Positions 23,507-31,738 of a stretch of DNA of 38,374 bases are shown in pieces; position 1 is the stretch's first letter; every line of letters starts with the position of its first letter. The stretch comes from Bacteroides sp. (GTDB taxonomy: Bacteria; Bacteroidota; Bacteroidia; Bacteroidales; Bacteroidaceae): the NCBI GenBank assembly GCA_030152865.1, contig JASLIW010000134.1, positions 1 to 38,374 on the forward strand, given 5' to 3'. The notes beneath the pieces are model-generated. The model saw only the letters and a list, made by a program, of their open reading frames with translations, was not told the origin of the DNA and did no database searches. Position numbers and translations under genes: made by a program.

Positions 23507-23542
23507 AATAAAACAAGGGGGCATATGCCCCCTTGTTTTATT
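23507..23542. terminator. Bidirectional terminator, perfect 36-base palindrome
   Basis: The left half 23507-23524 and right half 23525-23542 are exact reverse complements (core AAGGGGGCATATGCCCCCTT), flanked by A/T runs on both sides. It serves proWX on the plus strand and the ABC/FtsX operon on the minus strand, and overlaps the stop codon of the FtsX-type permease gene (23538-23540). Confidence 0.9.
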
Positions 23543-24734
23543 TGAAGTGGCTTATTTGTTTGATTTTGCGTGTTATTACAAAATAGCTTATTGTTATTAT
23601 AGTCAGTAGTATGAGGCCAGCAGCCAGGTAGGTAAGGCTACTTAAGCCCGTTTGAAGTGTTTCACTACTTATATTTTGTATCAGAGGTAGGTAAATTCTT
23701 TGTACCATATAGCTTATGGCCAGGCCAAGTCCTGAACTTAAAAGAGTGAGTGAGCTAGCTATTATTAGATAGGGTTTTGCTATTTGTTTACTTGAATAGC
23801 CCAGTAAGGCTAGGTTTTCTAGGCTGTAGCTACTTTTCTCTACCACTAGATAAATACTTAATATCAGTATGTAGCAAGCTAGTAAGCTTATAAGCAAGCC
23901 TATAAATAAAACAATACTAATGCTTAGGTTGAGGAAGTAGCGTGCCTGCCCTGTGTCTAGCTGGTTGCCATCAATCAAGTAGTTTTGCTGCTCTATAAAT
24001 TGGGCCAACTGAGGATCGGAGCTGTTTTTGGTTTTGATGATTAATCGAAGAGGCTCAGTAGCTGTGTGGCTGGAGAAAGTCTGATTAGCCTGAATCAAAA
24101 AGTCTTCTGGTACGAGTATCGTATTCAAGCGCTTTGAAAAACCGATGATCCTACCTTGAAAAGTCTCTTTCTTCTGTTTGCCCGACAACTGAATAGAAAG
24201 GTTAATAGAGTGAATTAATCCTTCTGATATTTTGGGTAGTCGCTTTCCTGCTGCAAAGCCAAAGTTATAGAGGTCTAGATAAGAACGAGGAATAATAATC
24301 GGAATTTGTTTACTTTCAGGATCATACCTCCAATCCGCACTTTCTACATCAACAAACTGATCAGGAACAGATTCAAAGAACATTTCAGTCGAAAGTCCAA
24401 ATTGCTGACCGACGAGCTTGATAGTAGCTTGGGTTTTAAACTGGGAGGCTGTAAAGAGTCCTACATCTTGGATAAATGGCTGTTTTTTTATCTTACTAAT
24501 CTCTTTATCGGAAAAAGAAGGAGTTGAGCCAAGCAATGAGCCTATGGTATTTACCTTTTTGGTAAGAACAATATATTCGTCCTGAAGAAAACTATCTTTG
24601 CTTGTTAGTATAGTGTAGATATCAGAATAGGCTTGTATGCCAATAAATACAATACTTAAGCCGATAAGGTTGGCTATCGTGAAGCCTAAAAGCTGCTTAG
24701 TGCTGATCTTGTGCTTTAAAAGTTTATATAGCAT
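23538..24734 (-). CDS. FtsX/MacB-type ABC transporter permease
   Basis: A 398-residue inner-membrane protein. One helix near the N-terminus (about 14-35), a large soluble, probably periplasmic, domain (about 40-265), then three helices (about 270-295, 320-345, 365-390): the FtsX/MacB/LolE plan. The soluble domain shows no family signature that I recognise. The gene starts 2 bases after its ATPase partner. Such exporters move lipoproteins, peptides or drugs, or pass a signal to periplasmic enzymes, rather than import solutes. Downstream of a DUF4836-like lipoprotein gene, which could be a partner. Substrate unknown. Confidence 0.8.
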   Translation of the reverse strand: MLYKLLKHKISTKQLLGFTIANLIGLSIVFIGIQAYSDIYTILTSKDSFLQDEYIVLTKKVNTIGSLLGSTPSFSDKEISKIKKQPFIQDVGLFTASQFKTQATIKLVGQQFGLSTEMFFESVPDQFVDVESADWRYDPESKQIPIIIPRSYLDLYNFGFAAGKRLPKISEGLIHSINLSIQLSGKQKKETFQGRIIGFSKRLNTILVPEDFLIQANQTFSSHTATEPLRLIIKTKNSSDPQLAQFIEQQNYLIDGNQLDTGQARYFLNLSISIVLFIGLLISLLACYILILSIYLVVEKSSYSLENLALLGYSSKQIAKPYLIIASSLTLLSSGLGLAISYMVQRIYLPLIQNISSETLQTGLSSLTYLAAGLILLTIITISYFVITRKIKQISHFK

Positions 24735-24736
24735 AG

Positions 24737-25381
24737 TTATAAATTATAATAATGGGAGTAGGGTAAGTCTAATTGATGGCCTAGTGAGGTAACAATTATT
24801 CCTGCTTGCTGTTTAGTGGTCTCCTCCAATAATACACTAGCCAGCTCCTTGCTATTATGGCTATCTAGGTGGCTGATGGGTTCGTCGAGTAGTATATAAT
24901 GAAAAGGTTGACAGAGAGCTCTGATGAATGCTACCCTTTGTCGCTGCCCATAAGATAGTTTCCCGATCGGGGTATGTAGCTTATCTTCTATGCCTAAGCG
25001 TTCAAATAAGTGGGTGATTTCTTTTTTAGTTTTATAGCCTGTTAGCTTGTTTTTGATTTGAATATTATCCCAGGCACTTAGTTCTTCAAAGAGACGTAGC
25101 TCTTGAAATACGATACTTAACTCAGTTGTACGTATGTGATTCCAGTCCTTTTCAGTGAACTGTTTAATGTTTTTTTGGTCGAAAAAAATTAATCCTTGAT
25201 AATCTTGCCTATAACCAAAGATATAACTGCATAAGGAGCTTTTACCCGTGCCCGAGGCTGCCTTAATTAAGGAGATGGAGTCTCTTGTGAAGGTGATGTT
25301 TTGGTGCCAGACTTCCGACTGTACTGCTTGTCCTGAGGCAAATACCTCGGGGAGGGTTTGTTGGAGTTGTATTTCTTTCAT
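24737..25381 (-). CDS. LolD/FtsE-type ABC transporter ATPase with divergent motifs
   Basis: A 214-residue nucleotide-binding protein, partner of the FtsX-type permease. Walker A is AASGTGKSS (41-49), with Ala where Gly is usual in the first position; the signature is LSYGQ (142-146) in place of LSGGQ; Walker B is ILLDEP (D166, E167); the switch His is 202. Key catalytic residues are kept, so it is probably active despite the changes. Short relative to LolD/MacB ATPase domains, ending soon after the H-loop. A hairpin terminator sits just upstream, so it may be expressed at a lower level than the genes before it. Confidence 0.85.
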   Translation of the reverse strand: MKEIQLQQTLPEVFASGQAVQSEVWHQNITFTRDSISLIKAASGTGKSSLCSYIFGYRQDYQGLIFFDQKNIKQFTEKDWNHIRTTELSIVFQELRLFEELSAWDNIQIKNKLTGYKTKKEITHLFERLGIEDKLHTPIGKLSYGQRQRVAFIRALCQPFHYILLDEPISHLDSHNSKELASVLLEETTKQQAGIIVTSLGHQLDLPYSHYYNL

Positions 25382-25394
25382 AAGTTATTTTTTC

Positions 25395-25435
25395 AAAGTA
25401 AAAGCCACCACTAATATACTTTATTAATGGTGGCT
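25395..25435 (-). terminator. Hairpin with U-tract between the lipoprotein and ABC genes
   Basis: AGCCACCACTAATA (25403-25416) faces TATTAATGGTGGCT (25422-25435), 5-base loop. The single mismatch (C25411 and A25427) becomes a G-U pair in minus-strand RNA, and a U-rich tail follows on that strand, so it works in the minus direction. Likely partial terminator within the operon. Confidence 0.65.
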
Positions 25436-25457
25436 GAAAAATATTTTATGCTTATAA

Positions 25458-27002
25458 TTACATCTTGCTTAGTTCTAAAGCAGCTGTGGTGAATGTCTTT
25501 AAAAAGTTATCCTTGCTGTCCTTTTGTGTTATAACAATGTCTGTCTTGAAATCCTTATTCGTTTTCATCTCAAAGTAATCTAGATTAAATATAAAATCTT
25601 TGATAGCTCCTTCTTTGACAAACTGTAGAATATAGTTTTTAAGAAAGTTATTATTAATAAGCTGTTGTAAATCTATTACGTAGTAGCCAGTTAGACCTTT
25701 TATATCCTTGTAATAACGTGAGTCGGCCATGGATGAATCAAGTTCTGGTATAGGGTCTTCTGTGATTCTTTTTTCTGTTGTTAGATAGATATAGTTATCT
25801 TTTCTACCGAAATAAAAGTCGATACCTAACTGATTTAATGTGACGCAATTGGGCGTTTCTTCCACTATACTATTAGCTATTCCCCGACTAGACTTGAGTA
25901 GGGCTATGAGTTGATCAAATGCATACTTGTCTTTAGTGGGTACAAAGACATTGAGGTTTAAGCTTTGCTTGAAGAAGCCAATCTCTAGGTCAGATAAACT
26001 TACAAGCAACTCTCCATCAATACTACTTATTATTCTTTCTATATCTAGCTCTTTGGAATCTGTATCTATATTTTCATCAATGAGCTTAGCTAAAAGCTGA
26101 GCTATTTTTTGTCCATCCAAACCTACATTAAAGTAGAGTAGTGGGTCTTTATTTAGATCTGTAGCAAAGCTATTCTTTATAGGCTTGTAGGTCTTCAACC
26201 AACTGTTAAGGAGTTCTTGATCTTCCTGATTGCTGAGGTGAATCTCCTGCTTGACAGTTAGTTTGCTTGGTTCAAAATTTACTCCTATTACCTGATACAT
26301 ATCACCTGTTAGCTTATCGTATGTGGATGCATATAGGTCGGAGTAAAACTTCATAACTTGTGGTATATCTAATGCCTTTTTACTGAAGCTCTTGGTATTT
26401 AGAGCAACTGTAATGTCGTTCTCTTTGAGCTGCGCGAAATAGCATTGCTTATCTAAGGTATTGTCAGTTAAAAAGTCATCTGTGATTTGCTCTCCCTTAT
26501 TATAAACTATCAATAAGGCAGATGAGTTAATTAAGATTTGGACAGTTTCTGTGTCTAAGGTGTAATATTCAAAATCCCCAATTTTGTAGCTCTGCTTGCT
26601 TAGCTCTGCTGTATTATCTAGTAATTTTCTAAGTTTACTGGCATCTTCGAGGGGCAGGGAAAATAGGTAATTCTCTTTTGTCTGGCTAGAGCTAAGCAAA
26701 TAGATGGGTTTTTTAAGATTTAATCCATTCTCTTTGGGTTCCTTCAAAAAGCTTATTATTGAGAAGAGGTCTGTACTTGTTGCCTGAATGGTTTGATAGA
26801 TGTCTTGATACTCTTCCTTTTTAATTAAGTTAAGGATATCAGACTTTTCTATAAGCTGGTCTAGGCGAAAAGAAACAATTAAATCCTTGCCTTCAACAGG
26901 GATCGATGACTCATAATCTGAGCTGTTTTTAGAGCTACTACAAGCTGTAAGTAAACCTACGAAAAACAGAAGGAGTAGGTTTTTAAAGTTAAATACTTTC
27001 AT
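25458..27002 (-). CDS. Large lipoprotein, DUF4836-like, function unknown
   Basis: A 514-residue exported lipoprotein: signal MKVFNFKNLLLLFFVGLLTAC with Cys21 in a LTAC lipobox, then a Ser/Asn-rich spacer. The start of the mature part (SIPVEGKDLIVSFRLDQLIEKSD) resembles DUF4836 proteins of Bacteroidota, which I recall rather than searched. The rest is a mixture of alpha and beta with a pattern of duplicated domains; no catalytic motif is seen. It lies 17 bases downstream of rsmE and 76 bases upstream of the ABC/FtsX genes, so it could be a periplasmic or outer-membrane partner of that transporter. Family assignment is moderate, function open. Confidence 0.75.
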   Translation of the reverse strand: MKVFNFKNLLLLFFVGLLTACSSSKNSSDYESSIPVEGKDLIVSFRLDQLIEKSDILNLIKKEEYQDIYQTIQATSTDLFSIISFLKEPKENGLNLKKPIYLLSSSQTKENYLFSLPLEDASKLRKLLDNTAELSKQSYKIGDFEYYTLDTETVQILINSSALLIVYNKGEQITDDFLTDNTLDKQCYFAQLKENDITVALNTKSFSKKALDIPQVMKFYSDLYASTYDKLTGDMYQVIGVNFEPSKLTVKQEIHLSNQEDQELLNSWLKTYKPIKNSFATDLNKDPLLYFNVGLDGQKIAQLLAKLIDENIDTDSKELDIERIISSIDGELLVSLSDLEIGFFKQSLNLNVFVPTKDKYAFDQLIALLKSSRGIANSIVEETPNCVTLNQLGIDFYFGRKDNYIYLTTEKRITEDPIPELDSSMADSRYYKDIKGLTGYYVIDLQQLINNNFLKNYILQFVKEGAIKDFIFNLDYFEMKTNKDFKTDIVITQKDSKDNFLKTFTTAALELSKM

Positions 27003-27019
27003 AGTTAATTTATTTAGAA

Positions 27020-27715
27020 TTATTGATTGATTACATTGATGGTACTACAAGCATATATAGCTGCAGTTTCAGTTCGTAAGCGACTTTCGCCCAAGCTAAT
27101 GGGTTGAAAACCATACTGTAGAGCAAGCTGTATCTCTTCAGGACTAAAGTCTCCTTCTGGACCAATCAGTATCAACACATCTTTGCCTGGAGTGTAGAGT
27201 TCTTTGAGCGTTTTCTGCTCTTCTTGGTAGCAGTGGGCTATGAACTTTTCTCCCGAAAATGGCTGACTGATAAACTGCTCAAAGGCTGTCATGGTATTAA
27301 GCTTTGGCAGAAAAGCGTGTTTAGACTGCTTCATAGCAGCAACCAATATTTTCCGAATGCGCTCTTCCTTAATCTGTTTTCGCTCAGAATATCTACAGTT
27401 TATAAAACTTAGCTCGTTGAATCCTATTTCTGTTGCTTTTTCTGCTACCCACTCATTTCTATCCATATTCTTAGTAGGGCCCATAGCTAGATGGATATAG
27501 GGAGTATGCATAGGTTGCTCAGAGCAACTTATGATTTCAAAAAGACATTTTTTAGGTGTGGCTAGAGTTATTTGAGCTTGGTAAAAACTTCCTAGCCCAT
27601 CTGTCAGTTGTATGCAATCTCCCTCTGTTAGCCTAAGTACCTTGGTGCAGTGTCTAGCCTCTTCTGCTGGTAACTCCTGTTTTGTGGCTATTTCTGGTGC
27701 GTAAAAAATATGCAT
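27020..27715 (-). CDS. rsmE: 16S rRNA m3U1498 methyltransferase
   Basis: SPOUT-fold methyltransferase that modifies U1498 of 16S rRNA with SAM. The 231-residue protein has an N-terminal PUA-like RNA-binding part (1-70) and the trefoil knot with LIGPEGDFSPEEI and LGESRLRTETAAI near the C-terminus, the SAM-binding loops. Normal length. It starts 1 base after the stop of the bifunctional nuclease-family gene. Confidence 0.95.
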   Translation of the reverse strand: MHIFYAPEIATKQELPAEEARHCTKVLRLTEGDCIQLTDGLGSFYQAQITLATPKKCLFEIISCSEQPMHTPYIHLAMGPTKNMDRNEWVAEKATEIGFNELSFINCRYSERKQIKEERIRKILVAAMKQSKHAFLPKLNTMTAFEQFISQPFSGEKFIAHCYQEEQKTLKELYTPGKDVLILIGPEGDFSPEEIQLALQYGFQPISLGESRLRTETAAIYACSTINVINQ

Positions 27716-27716
27716 C

Positions 27717-28295
27717 TTACTTTTTTGCTTCTATTTCTGCTATTTGATCTCGAATTACCGAAGCTAACTCATAATCTTCTTCTTGTATAGCGAGCTCTAA
27801 CTCTCTCTGTAAGCTTTCTATAGTCACTTTCTCTTTTACTTTAAGGATAGGATTTGACAAAAAATCATCCTCGGATTCCATAACTACTTCTACGTTCTCA
27901 GCATCTAATATATCACTAAGTATATATATAGGGGCTTCTAGTCGCAAAGCTAAAGCTACAGCATCTGAAGTTCGTGCATCGATACGTGTAAATTGATCAT
28001 CCTTATTAAGATAAATATAGGAGTAATAGATACCTTCGTTGACTTTGTAAATCAGAACTTTTGTTAGTTTAGCTTCTAGGAAATTAATGCAGGAGGCCAT
28101 TAGGTCGTGAGTTAATGGACGACTGTTGGATATGTTTTTTAGTGAGCAAAAGATGGCGTGTGCTTCTTTATCTCCGATTATGATAGGTATTTGTCGATTT
28201 TCTCCTGATTTTTCTTCTAATAGCAGACTAAAAGCGCCTGCTGTATTTTGACTCTCAAATACTTCTTTAACGTGTAGCTCTATTTCTAAACTCAT
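27717..28295 (-). CDS. Bifunctional nuclease-family (DUF151) protein with UVR domain
   Basis: A 192-residue protein. Residues 1-130 match the BFN/DUF151 fold: the GAFSLLLEEKSGENRQIPIIIGDKEA segment, and RIDARTSDAVALALRLEAPIYI at about 110-131. Residues 155-192 form a UvrB/UvrC-type coiled motif (LELAIQEEDYELASVIRDQI). Proteins of this family act as nucleases in plants; in bacteria the role is unclear, though a stress or DNA-repair role has been suggested from the UVR domain. Adjacent to rsmE and the nucleoside transporter gene in one tight operon. Confidence 0.9.
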   Translation of the reverse strand: MSLEIELHVKEVFESQNTAGAFSLLLEEKSGENRQIPIIIGDKEAHAIFCSLKNISNSRPLTHDLMASCINFLEAKLTKVLIYKVNEGIYYSYIYLNKDDQFTRIDARTSDAVALALRLEAPIYILSDILDAENVEVVMESEDDFLSNPILKVKEKVTIESLQRELELAIQEEDYELASVIRDQIAEIEAKK

Positions 28296-28300
28296 AATAC

Positions 28301-29518
28301 TTATATTTTTAATTGATCGGGCTTATGCTCATATTTAAATAATATTGCAAAAAGTACTGCTATCACTAAGGAATAAGCTGCAAAGATAAACCAAGGTGTT
28401 GGCCAATCAAAGTGACTTACAATATAACCTGCTCCGTATGAACCAATAATAGCACCTATGCCATTGGTCATAATCATAAATAAACCTTGTGCACTGGAAC
28501 GTATGGAGTGATCAGTTTCACTATCAACAAACAGTGATCCCGAGATATTGAAGAAGTCAAATGCTACACCATATACAAGCATAGATAGAACAAACATCCA
28601 TACTCCATTGCCTGGATTTCCTGTTCCTAATAATGCAAATCGAAGCACCCAAGCGACCATACTTATTAGCATTACTTTCTTAATTCCAAAGCGCTTCAAA
28701 AAGTAAGGTATCAGTAAGATACAGAGTGTTTCTGATACTTGAGAGAGGGAAATCAAAATGTTAGGGTGTTCAACGAAAAACATGCCCTTGTATTCATCCA
28801 TTTTTGCAAAGTCTGCAATGTAAGGGTTTGCAAACATGTTTGTAATTTGTAATGAGGCACCTAGGAGCATACAGAATATAAAGAAAATGGCCATTTTCTT
28901 CTGCTTAAATAGTGCAAAGGCTTTTAAGCCTAGGGCTTCTGTCCATGTTTGTTGCTCTGATTTTGTAATAGGGCAGTTGGGTAGTGTAAAAGAATAAACA
29001 GCCAAAATAAGGCTTAGGAACATGGATGCGTACAACTGATAAGAGTTGGTAGTTAATCCAAGAATATCCACAAGAATCATGGCCGCTATAAAGCCTACTG
29101 TACCCCATACTCGTATGGGGGGGAAGTGCTTAACCGTATCTAGTTTTGCTTGGTTTAGAGCACTATAAGCCACGGAGTTAGAAAGTGAAATTGTTGGCAT
29201 ATAAAAGCATACACTTAATAACATTAGCGTATACAAGGGAATGTATTCAGTTTGCTGTGCGGCGAAAAACAAAAATGCTGCATTGATAAGGTGAGAGATT
29301 CCGAGAAGTTTTTGAGCAGGTACCCACCTATCTGCTATGATACCCATTATTGCAGGCATAAACAGTGAAGCGATACCCATGGTTGCATAAAAACTTCCTA
29401 TTTCACTACCACTAAAGTTTAGTGTTCCTCCTAGGTAGCCTCCAAATGATATTAACCATGCTCCCCATACAGCATATTGTAGGAAATTCATGATTATTAA
29501 GCGATACTTTATATTCAT
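28301..29518 (-). CDS. NupG/XapB-type nucleoside:H+ symporter (MFS)
   Basis: A 405-residue major-facilitator protein with about 12 helices. The N-terminus (MNIKYRLIIMNFLQYAVWGAWLI) and the GIIADRW loop after helix 2 match the nucleoside permease group (NupG, XapB). Imports nucleosides across the inner membrane, probably for salvage. First gene of a six-gene minus-strand run reaching 23.5 kb; its TACATTTG promoter box is at 29556-29563. The next gene is 5 bases away. Substrate range cannot be read from sequence. Confidence 0.9.
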   Translation of the reverse strand: MNIKYRLIIMNFLQYAVWGAWLISFGGYLGGTLNFSGSEIGSFYATMGIASLFMPAIMGIIADRWVPAQKLLGISHLINAAFLFFAAQQTEYIPLYTLMLLSVCFYMPTISLSNSVAYSALNQAKLDTVKHFPPIRVWGTVGFIAAMILVDILGLTTNSYQLYASMFLSLILAVYSFTLPNCPITKSEQQTWTEALGLKAFALFKQKKMAIFFIFCMLLGASLQITNMFANPYIADFAKMDEYKGMFFVEHPNILISLSQVSETLCILLIPYFLKRFGIKKVMLISMVAWVLRFALLGTGNPGNGVWMFVLSMLVYGVAFDFFNISGSLFVDSETDHSIRSSAQGLFMIMTNGIGAIIGSYGAGYIVSHFDWPTPWFIFAAYSLVIAVLFAILFKYEHKPDQLKI

Positions 29519-29555
29519 AATTTCAATTTATAGTATAACAAATAAGTAATACTTA

Positions 29556-29563
29556 CAAATGTA
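29556..29563 (-). promoter_or_regulatory. TACATTTG -7 element upstream of the nucleoside transporter
   Basis: Minus-strand TACATTTG, exact TAnnTTTG box, 37 bases upstream of the ATG; -33 region weak. Likely promoter of the operon that runs to 23.5 kb. Confidence 0.6.
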
Positions 29564-29691
29564 TACAAATAAATTAGAAGATACTCTGAGAAGAAAGTTT
29601 TAATATCTATGTAAAGTGGATTTTTTAGACCTGTTTTGTAGACGATACTTGGAGCATGAGGAAGCAAAATGAACTAGGGGTTGGTTAAAGC

Positions 29692-29758
29692 AAAAAAAAA
29701 ATTGATTGTCATCGCGACAACCAATCTTTGTAACCTTAAATCTAATACCATGAAAAAC
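29692..29758 (-). ncRNA. Candidate small RNA, about 65 nt, with own promoter and terminator
   Basis: In the 336-base gap between two minus-strand genes. A promoter (CTTG, 20-base spacer, TATATTTG) at 29796-29765 would start a transcript near 29758. The transcript passes through GTATTAGATTTAAGGTTAC and ends in a 10-bp hairpin (arms 29701-29710 and 29716-29725, loop 29711-29715) followed by ten U residues (29701-29692). The one mismatch on the plus strand (A29705, C29721) becomes a G-U pair in minus-strand RNA, which supports this direction. I recall very similar words (ATTAGATTTAAGGTTA before a hairpin) in intergenic regions of other Bacteroidales; this is memory, not a search. The same hairpin can also terminate rlmI transcription, so a pure terminator is the alternative. 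Confidence 0.6.
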
Positions 29759-29764
29759 ACAGTG

Positions 29765-29796
29765 CAAATATAAAAATAGATGTTGTATAACACAAG
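29765..29796 (-). promoter_or_regulatory. Promoter of the candidate small RNA
   Basis: Minus-strand CTTG (29796-29793), 20-base spacer, TATATTTG (29772-29765). It lies about 60-90 bases beyond the rlmI stop codon and points away from rlmI, towards no gene for over 240 bases, which is the main reason to suspect a separate RNA. Confidence 0.6.
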
Positions 29797-29854
29797 TTTA
29801 AGGCCAGAAAAGTAAAGCGACTTAAACTATATTAACGTATTTAGTAGAAATAAA

Positions 29855-31039
29855 CTACTCAACATAGAGCACAAGTCCTTTTAGGTATTCTCCTTCTGGG
29901 TGGTAAATACTAACTGGGTGATCTGCTGGTTGAGTGAGTTGGTGTAAAATACGTACTTTGCGTTTACACATTGCTGCTGCTGAAAAAGCCATTGTTCTGA
30001 AGTCTTCTTTACTAACTACTTGTGAGCAGGAGAAAGTAAAAAGAATACCACCTGGCTTTATTTTCTCAATCGCTTTGGCATTTATTTTGCGATAGCCTTG
30101 TAGTGCATTTCTTAAGTTTTTGCGGTGTTTGGCAAATGCGGGTGGGTCGAGTACGATTAAGTCGTACTGGTTACCCATGCGATCAAGATATTTAAATGCG
30201 TCTTCAGCAACTGATTTATGGCGAGCATCACCTTCAAAGTTTAAAGCGATGTTCTTATCTGTTAGGTGAATAGCCTTAGATGAGCTATCAACAGAGTGAA
30301 CTAGCTTTGCACCACCTCTCATGGCATAAAATGAGAACCCTCCTGTATAGCAAAACATATTAAGTACAGAACGGTCTTTAGCATACTTTTCTAAAAGTGC
30401 CCTGTTTTCTCTTTGGTCAACAAAAAAACCTGTTTTCTGACCTTTCAACCAATCGACATAGAAGCGTAGTCCATTTTCAATAGCTAGGTTGTTATCTTCC
30501 TCTCCAATTAAAAAACCATTAATAGGGTCTAACTCAGCTTTGAAGGGGAGCGTAGTTTCCGACTTATAAAACACATTTTTGACTTGGCCTTTCATAACAG
30601 TAATGATACTTTCTGCTATCTTATGCCGTGTAAAATGCATACCTACAGAATGGGCTTGGAGAACAGCCGTATTTCCATAAATATCTATAATGAGCCCTGG
30701 CAGAAAATCACCTTCTCCATGTACGAGTCGAAAAGTATTGTTATAATCATTAGGCAATAGTCCGATTGCTTTGCGTACTTGGTATGCCTTTTCTAGGCGA
30801 TCGACCCAAAACTGATCATCTATTGGCTCGTTCTCAAAACTTAGAATCCGGATAGCAATACTCCCAATTTGATAGTGTCCTTTTGCTATAAATTCATTGG
30901 ATGCTGTATAGATATCTACGATATCTCCTTCTTCTGGTTCTGTTTCAAAGTGAGCTATTGCTCCTGAAAACACCCATGGATGAAATCTATTTAGCGATTG
31001 CTCTTTGCGAGGTTTTAAAAACACTTTATGTGTTGTCAT
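29855..31039 (-). CDS. rlmI: Class I rRNA methyltransferase, RlmI-like (23S m5C1962)
   Basis: SAM-dependent methyltransferase of 394 residues. The ATG at 31039 is chosen over the TTG two codons upstream; the start MTTHKVFLKPRKEQSLNRFHP is a normal RlmI N-terminus. A PUA RNA-binding domain (1-80) is followed by a small linker domain, then the Rossmann catalytic domain with VLNMFCYTGGFSFYAMRGGA (SAM motif I), VDSS, and LIVLDPPAFAKHR (motif IV), and a late FSCSQVV with the likely catalytic Cys. Methylates C1962 of 23S rRNA in E. coli. Last of the three genes DUF5063-exonuclease-rlmI. Confidence 0.9.
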   Translation of the reverse strand: MTTHKVFLKPRKEQSLNRFHPWVFSGAIAHFETEPEEGDIVDIYTASNEFIAKGHYQIGSIAIRILSFENEPIDDQFWVDRLEKAYQVRKAIGLLPNDYNNTFRLVHGEGDFLPGLIIDIYGNTAVLQAHSVGMHFTRHKIAESIITVMKGQVKNVFYKSETTLPFKAELDPINGFLIGEEDNNLAIENGLRFYVDWLKGQKTGFFVDQRENRALLEKYAKDRSVLNMFCYTGGFSFYAMRGGAKLVHSVDSSSKAIHLTDKNIALNFEGDARHKSVAEDAFKYLDRMGNQYDLIVLDPPAFAKHRKNLRNALQGYRKINAKAIEKIKPGGILFTFSCSQVVSKEDFRTMAFSAAAMCKRKVRILHQLTQPADHPVSIYHPEGEYLKGLVLYVE

Positions 31040-31108
31040 AATCAAAGTTGCGTTTATCTAATGTCTGTAATTATTTATTATTGACTGTGTCTTGTGCTTG
31101 ATTAGGAA

Positions 31109-31705
31109 CTATGGTGTATGCTTTTGATTTTTTAGTTCAAGTAAGAGTGTGAAAATCCTTAAACAGCTCCAAGCATCTAAAGCTGCATATCTTTGCTGAG
31201 CTTCTGATAGCTCGGTAGCTTCCCAGTTTGAGAGTCGCTGTGATTTTGATATCTTCTCTTTGAACAGTATAGCATATATTTTCTGTAGACTCTTATCTGA
31301 TATACCAAACTGTTTCACTTCATTTTGTAAGTCTATACAGCTTTGCTGTTTAAAGGGTTTCCTTTTATGCAACATCATGAAATCATCCCTCAGAGATAAT
31401 CCGATTTTCATTATGTTTGGATTTTCAAGCAGTTCTACCAATTCGGGAATTAAGCCGATTTTGTTTAGTCTAAATAGGAAGCAAATTTCGTTGGATGCGA
31501 TTTGCATTAGAGATACTTTATGAGTTATTCCCTTCTTAAAAGCAGGTCGGGTCTCTGTATCTATGCCAAGTGTGTCCTTTGTATTCAGATATTCCAATGC
31601 CTTTTTAGCTGCGGCAGTAGTGTTGATCACTTCAATCGCTCCAGGAAATTTAGCTCTAGGGTATTGTTTTATTTGTTCTTTACTTATACTTCTATTAATA
31701 ATCAT
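31109..31705 (-). CDS. DnaQ-like 3'-5' exonuclease domain protein (RNase D type)
   Basis: A 198-residue single-domain exonuclease. The DEDDy motifs are visible: LGIDTETRP (Exo I, D and E), SLRDDFMML (Exo II region), and YAALDAWSCLRIF (Exo III, Tyr and Asp). No HRDC domain, unlike full RNase D, so it is a stand-alone version, common in Bacteroidota. Probably trims RNA 3' ends; DNA as substrate is also possible. It lies between the DUF5063 gene (33 bases) and rlmI (69 bases). Confidence 0.9.
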   Translation of the reverse strand: MIINRSISKEQIKQYPRAKFPGAIEVINTTAAAKKALEYLNTKDTLGIDTETRPAFKKGITHKVSLMQIASNEICFLFRLNKIGLIPELVELLENPNIMKIGLSLRDDFMMLHKRKPFKQQSCIDLQNEVKQFGISDKSLQKIYAILFKEKISKSQRLSNWEATELSEAQQRYAALDAWSCLRIFTLLLELKNQKHTP

Positions 31706-31738
31706 TGTCGGTTATTCCTCTCTTTATTTACTTGAGCC

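Noticed and set aside
29750..29773. Plus-strand mini-frame MKNTVQI after a hairpin, looking like a leader peptide
   Set aside because: No plus-strand gene follows; the promoter box, the U-tract and the G-U pair all point to minus-strand transcription instead.
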